A model generated the notes under the pieces. It did not search any database, had not been told where the DNA came from, and saw nothing but the letters and a program-made list of their open reading frames with translations. A DNA stretch of 8,017 nucleotides. Origin: JAZDDE01 sp039714435. GTDB taxonomy: Bacteria > Gemmatimonadota > Gemmatimonadetes > Palauibacterales > Palauibacteraceae. Positions 7,164 through 8,017 of the stretch are shown piece by piece. The translations under genes and the position numbers were made by a program. Within the stretch, counting starts at the first letter, position 1. Every line of letters begins with the position of its first letter. The stretch covers positions 1 through 8,017 of the forward strand of contig JBDLJJ010000120.1 in the NCBI GenBank assembly GCA_039714435.1, written 5' to 3'.

Positions 7164-7283
7164 GAAATGCGGACTACGGCTGTCCGATATCCATCACTTG
7201 GCGCTCCAGAAGCTTAGCCAACTCGCAGACTTCGGTGCTTAGGTGTTCAGATCGAGCGCACAAGCGTCGACACACATCCTCTG

Positions 7284-7721
7284 CTACAGACACTGCCCGT
7301 CGGCGCGGTCCGCTTTCTCGTCCATCAGGTCAGCCCAAGTCCAGGCGTCCGACGTGTCCTCGGCGGGGCCTTTGGTGGTGATCTCACGATCCATCCGCGA
7401 GCCCCCGCGGCGGCCTGTGGCCCGCTTCCGCGTGCGCCCGGAGCGCTCCAGCGGCTGTATCGGGCTTTCCGGAACGTCCGGCACGAGCCGGTCCAGCGCC
7501 CCTCCCAAACCGAGGGCCATCAGGACGCGGAGAAAGTTCTCGAGCTGGGTGGCATCTCCCCCCTCTAGCCGCGCAACTGTTCGGGTCGAAATACCTGCCG
7601 CCCGAGCAAGCTCAGCCTGAGTGAGATTCCGGTTCAGTCGATGCCTCGCCAAGCGCTCGCCGAGTTGGTCCAGGTGGCTCTTGAGTGGATCTTCCGCACC
7701 GTCGTGTCCTAGATGTAGCAT
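7284..7721 (-). CDS. XRE-family helix-turn-helix regulator, HipB-antitoxin-like
   Basis: This 145-residue protein is cytoplasmic and DNA-binding. Residues 19-75 form a lambda-repressor-type HTH: LGERLARHRL, then LTQAELARAAGISTRTVARLE (helices 2-3 with the Gly turn), then a helix ATQLENFLRVLMALGL. That third part, followed by LVPD and SPIQPLERSGRTRKRA, is typical of the XRE proteins that act as antitoxin and autorepressor for HipA kinases. WTWADLMDE near 127-135 resembles the short Trp-containing C-terminal tail of such proteins. Normally hipA follows directly, but here the next 344 bases contain no hipA. The gene has its own promoter-like region with inverted repeats touching its ATG, consistent with autoregulation. 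A weak AGAG lies six bases before the ATG. It may be an orphan antitoxin or a regulator co-opted for the downstream operon. The HTH call is firm. The HipB assignment is family pattern recognition. Confidence 0.85.
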   Translation of the reverse strand: MLHLGHDGAEDPLKSHLDQLGERLARHRLNRNLTQAELARAAGISTRTVARLEGGDATQLENFLRVLMALGLGGALDRLVPDVPESPIQPLERSGRTRKRATGRRGGSRMDREITTKGPAEDTSDAWTWADLMDEKADRADGQCL

Positions 7722-7788
7722 AATAGGCTCTATTTGGCTGATTATGAATTCAATAGAGCATATTCTGCCAGTTTTGCCCTGTTGTCAA
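7722..7788 (-). promoter_or_regulatory. Promoter and operator cluster of the XRE gene
   Basis: Minus-strand TTGACA at 7788-7783 is a perfect -35 box. TATGCT at 7762-7757 is the best -10 candidate, although the 20-base spacing is long. Three copies of the AATAG/CTATT element follow: AATAG (7722-7726) and CTATT (7730-7734) form a dyad with a three-base gap, and GCTCTATT (7727-7734) pairs as an eight-base inverted repeat with AATAGAGC (7752-7759). The repeats overlap the -10 box and the weak ribosome site and end next to the ATG. This arrangement fits an autorepressing XRE protein. The repeats are seen directly; binding is inferred. Confidence 0.5.
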
Positions 7789-7818
7789 CCGGGCGGACGA
7801 CTGCTCGCAGTTCGTGGA

Positions 7819-7847
7819 GGGGGGGGGCTGCGGACCGGATTGCAGCC
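7819..7847. repeat. G9 tract followed by a 6-bp inverted repeat
   Basis: Nine consecutive G lie at 7819-7827, and GGCTGC (7826-7831) pairs with GCAGCC (7842-7847) across a ten-base loop. The element lies 26-54 bases past the phosphoesterase stop on the minus strand, where a terminator would be expected. However, the minus-strand RNA hairpin is followed by C residues rather than U, so it is not a canonical intrinsic terminator. The rest of 7789-7872 shows no gene. Confidence 0.4.
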
Positions 7848-7872
7848 TGGAAGCAAAGGGGGAGCGAGCGCC

Positions 7873-8017
7873 CTAGAAGCAGGTCCCCGACCCTGAGTCC
7901 GTAAACGTCTGCCCCGCCACGGGAATAAACTCCCAGTCGTAGCTGCCGTCCCGGAGCGTGAACTTCATGACGCCGAACGTGTCCGAGTTTCGCACCTCGC
8001 TCGTGCTGCCCACGAAC
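7873..8017 (-). CDS. C-terminal end of a secreted metallophosphoesterase (calcineurin-like / purple acid phosphatase type)
   Basis: Only the last 47 codons are in the window, and the 5' part lies beyond 8017. The stop is TAG at 7875-7873. The visible sequence contains SDTFGVMKFTL, then GSYDWEFIPVAGQTF, and ends TDSGSGTCF. A beta-strand pair with a YDWEF(V/I)PVAG motif and a Thr-Asp-Ser-Gly tail ending in Cys near the terminus is what I recall from the C-termini of exported calcineurin-fold phosphoesterases related to purple acid phosphatases. Those enzymes hydrolyse phosphate esters outside the cytoplasm using a two-metal site. None of the metal ligands is within the window, so activity cannot be judged. 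The gene is followed by 151 bases before the XRE gene and is probably a separate transcription unit. Confidence 0.62.
   Translation of the reverse strand, partial: FVGSTSEVRNSDTFGVMKFTLRDGSYDWEFIPVAGQTFTDSGSGTCF

Larger units (their letters stand above)
6940..7283. other. Structured 344-base intergenic region between the XRE regulator and gene A
   Basis: No conventional gene is seen here. The stretch holds a TATAAT box with an overlapping dyad (7141-7163), a second dyad (7119-7139), a long hairpin (7055-7085), the candidate leader peptide (6936-7031) and the hairpin over gene A's ribosome site. If transcription starts near 7134, gene A would have an untranslated leader of about 195 bases. 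Base composition is visibly more AT-rich around 7090-7200 than in the genes. No tRNA, riboswitch core or intrinsic terminator with a U-tract was recognised. Confidence 0.7.

Noticed and set aside
7621..7896. 91-codon plus-strand ORF
   Set aside because: It is antisense to the XRE HTH region and runs through its promoter and the G9 tract. No domain is seen.
1..8017. CRISPR array, tRNA, rRNA, transposase or insertion-sequence ends
   Set aside because: No regularly spaced repeats, tRNA-like cloverleaf, rRNA signature, transposase motif or terminal inverted repeats of insertion-sequence type were found by reading both strands.

Overview
The window is GC-rich and carries everything recognisable on the minus strand, so it reads from high to low coordinates. 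Four consecutive genes each begin with a classical signal peptide, dense GC-rich coding produces long antisense shadow frames, and intergenic DNA is short. This suggests a high-GC, probably Gram-negative-type bacterium (a Gemmatimonadota or Acidobacteriota-like lineage is a guess). Nothing in the window fixes the taxon.

Layout, in transcription order. (1) 8017-7873: the last 47 codons of a gene whose C-terminus resembles the tail of secreted calcineurin-like/purple-acid-phosphatase-type metallophosphoesterases. (2) 7872-7722: a 151-base spacer with a G9 tract, a perfect TTGACA -35 box and a cluster of AATAG/CTATT inverted repeats abutting the next start. (3) 7721-7284: a HipB-like XRE-family regulator, with no HipA toxin gene after it. 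(4) 7283-6940: a 344-base non-genic stretch rich in structure. It holds a perfect TATAAT box overlapped by a 7-bp dyad, a second dyad, a long hairpin, a candidate 31-residue leader peptide and a small hairpin that hides a GGAGG ribosome site. (5) 6939-1: an operon of four exported proteins, here called A (854 aa), B (396 aa), C (648 aa) and D (at least 416 aa, running off the left edge). Each junction is a 4-base stop/start overlap.

I recognise no named family for A-D, but they are related to one another. Each has a signal peptide ending near an Ala-Gln, then an aromatic-aromatic/Pro strand motif (YYVP, YYVP, LYIP, YYFLP) followed by a short Asp/Gly-rich turn. B, C and D (and less clearly A) then share a helix-strand core. 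C and D are the closest pair. A carries an additional region resembling a fascin-like beta-trefoil, and C carries a 30-residue glycine-zipper-like hydrophobic insertion flanked by arginines. The best reading is an undescribed, stoichiometrically co-translated set of exported beta-rich proteins that may assemble in the periplasm, at the outer surface or outside the cell. Their function cannot be read from the sequence. The structured leader in front of A suggests post-transcriptional control, and the adjacent orphan XRE regulator is a candidate, unproven controller.
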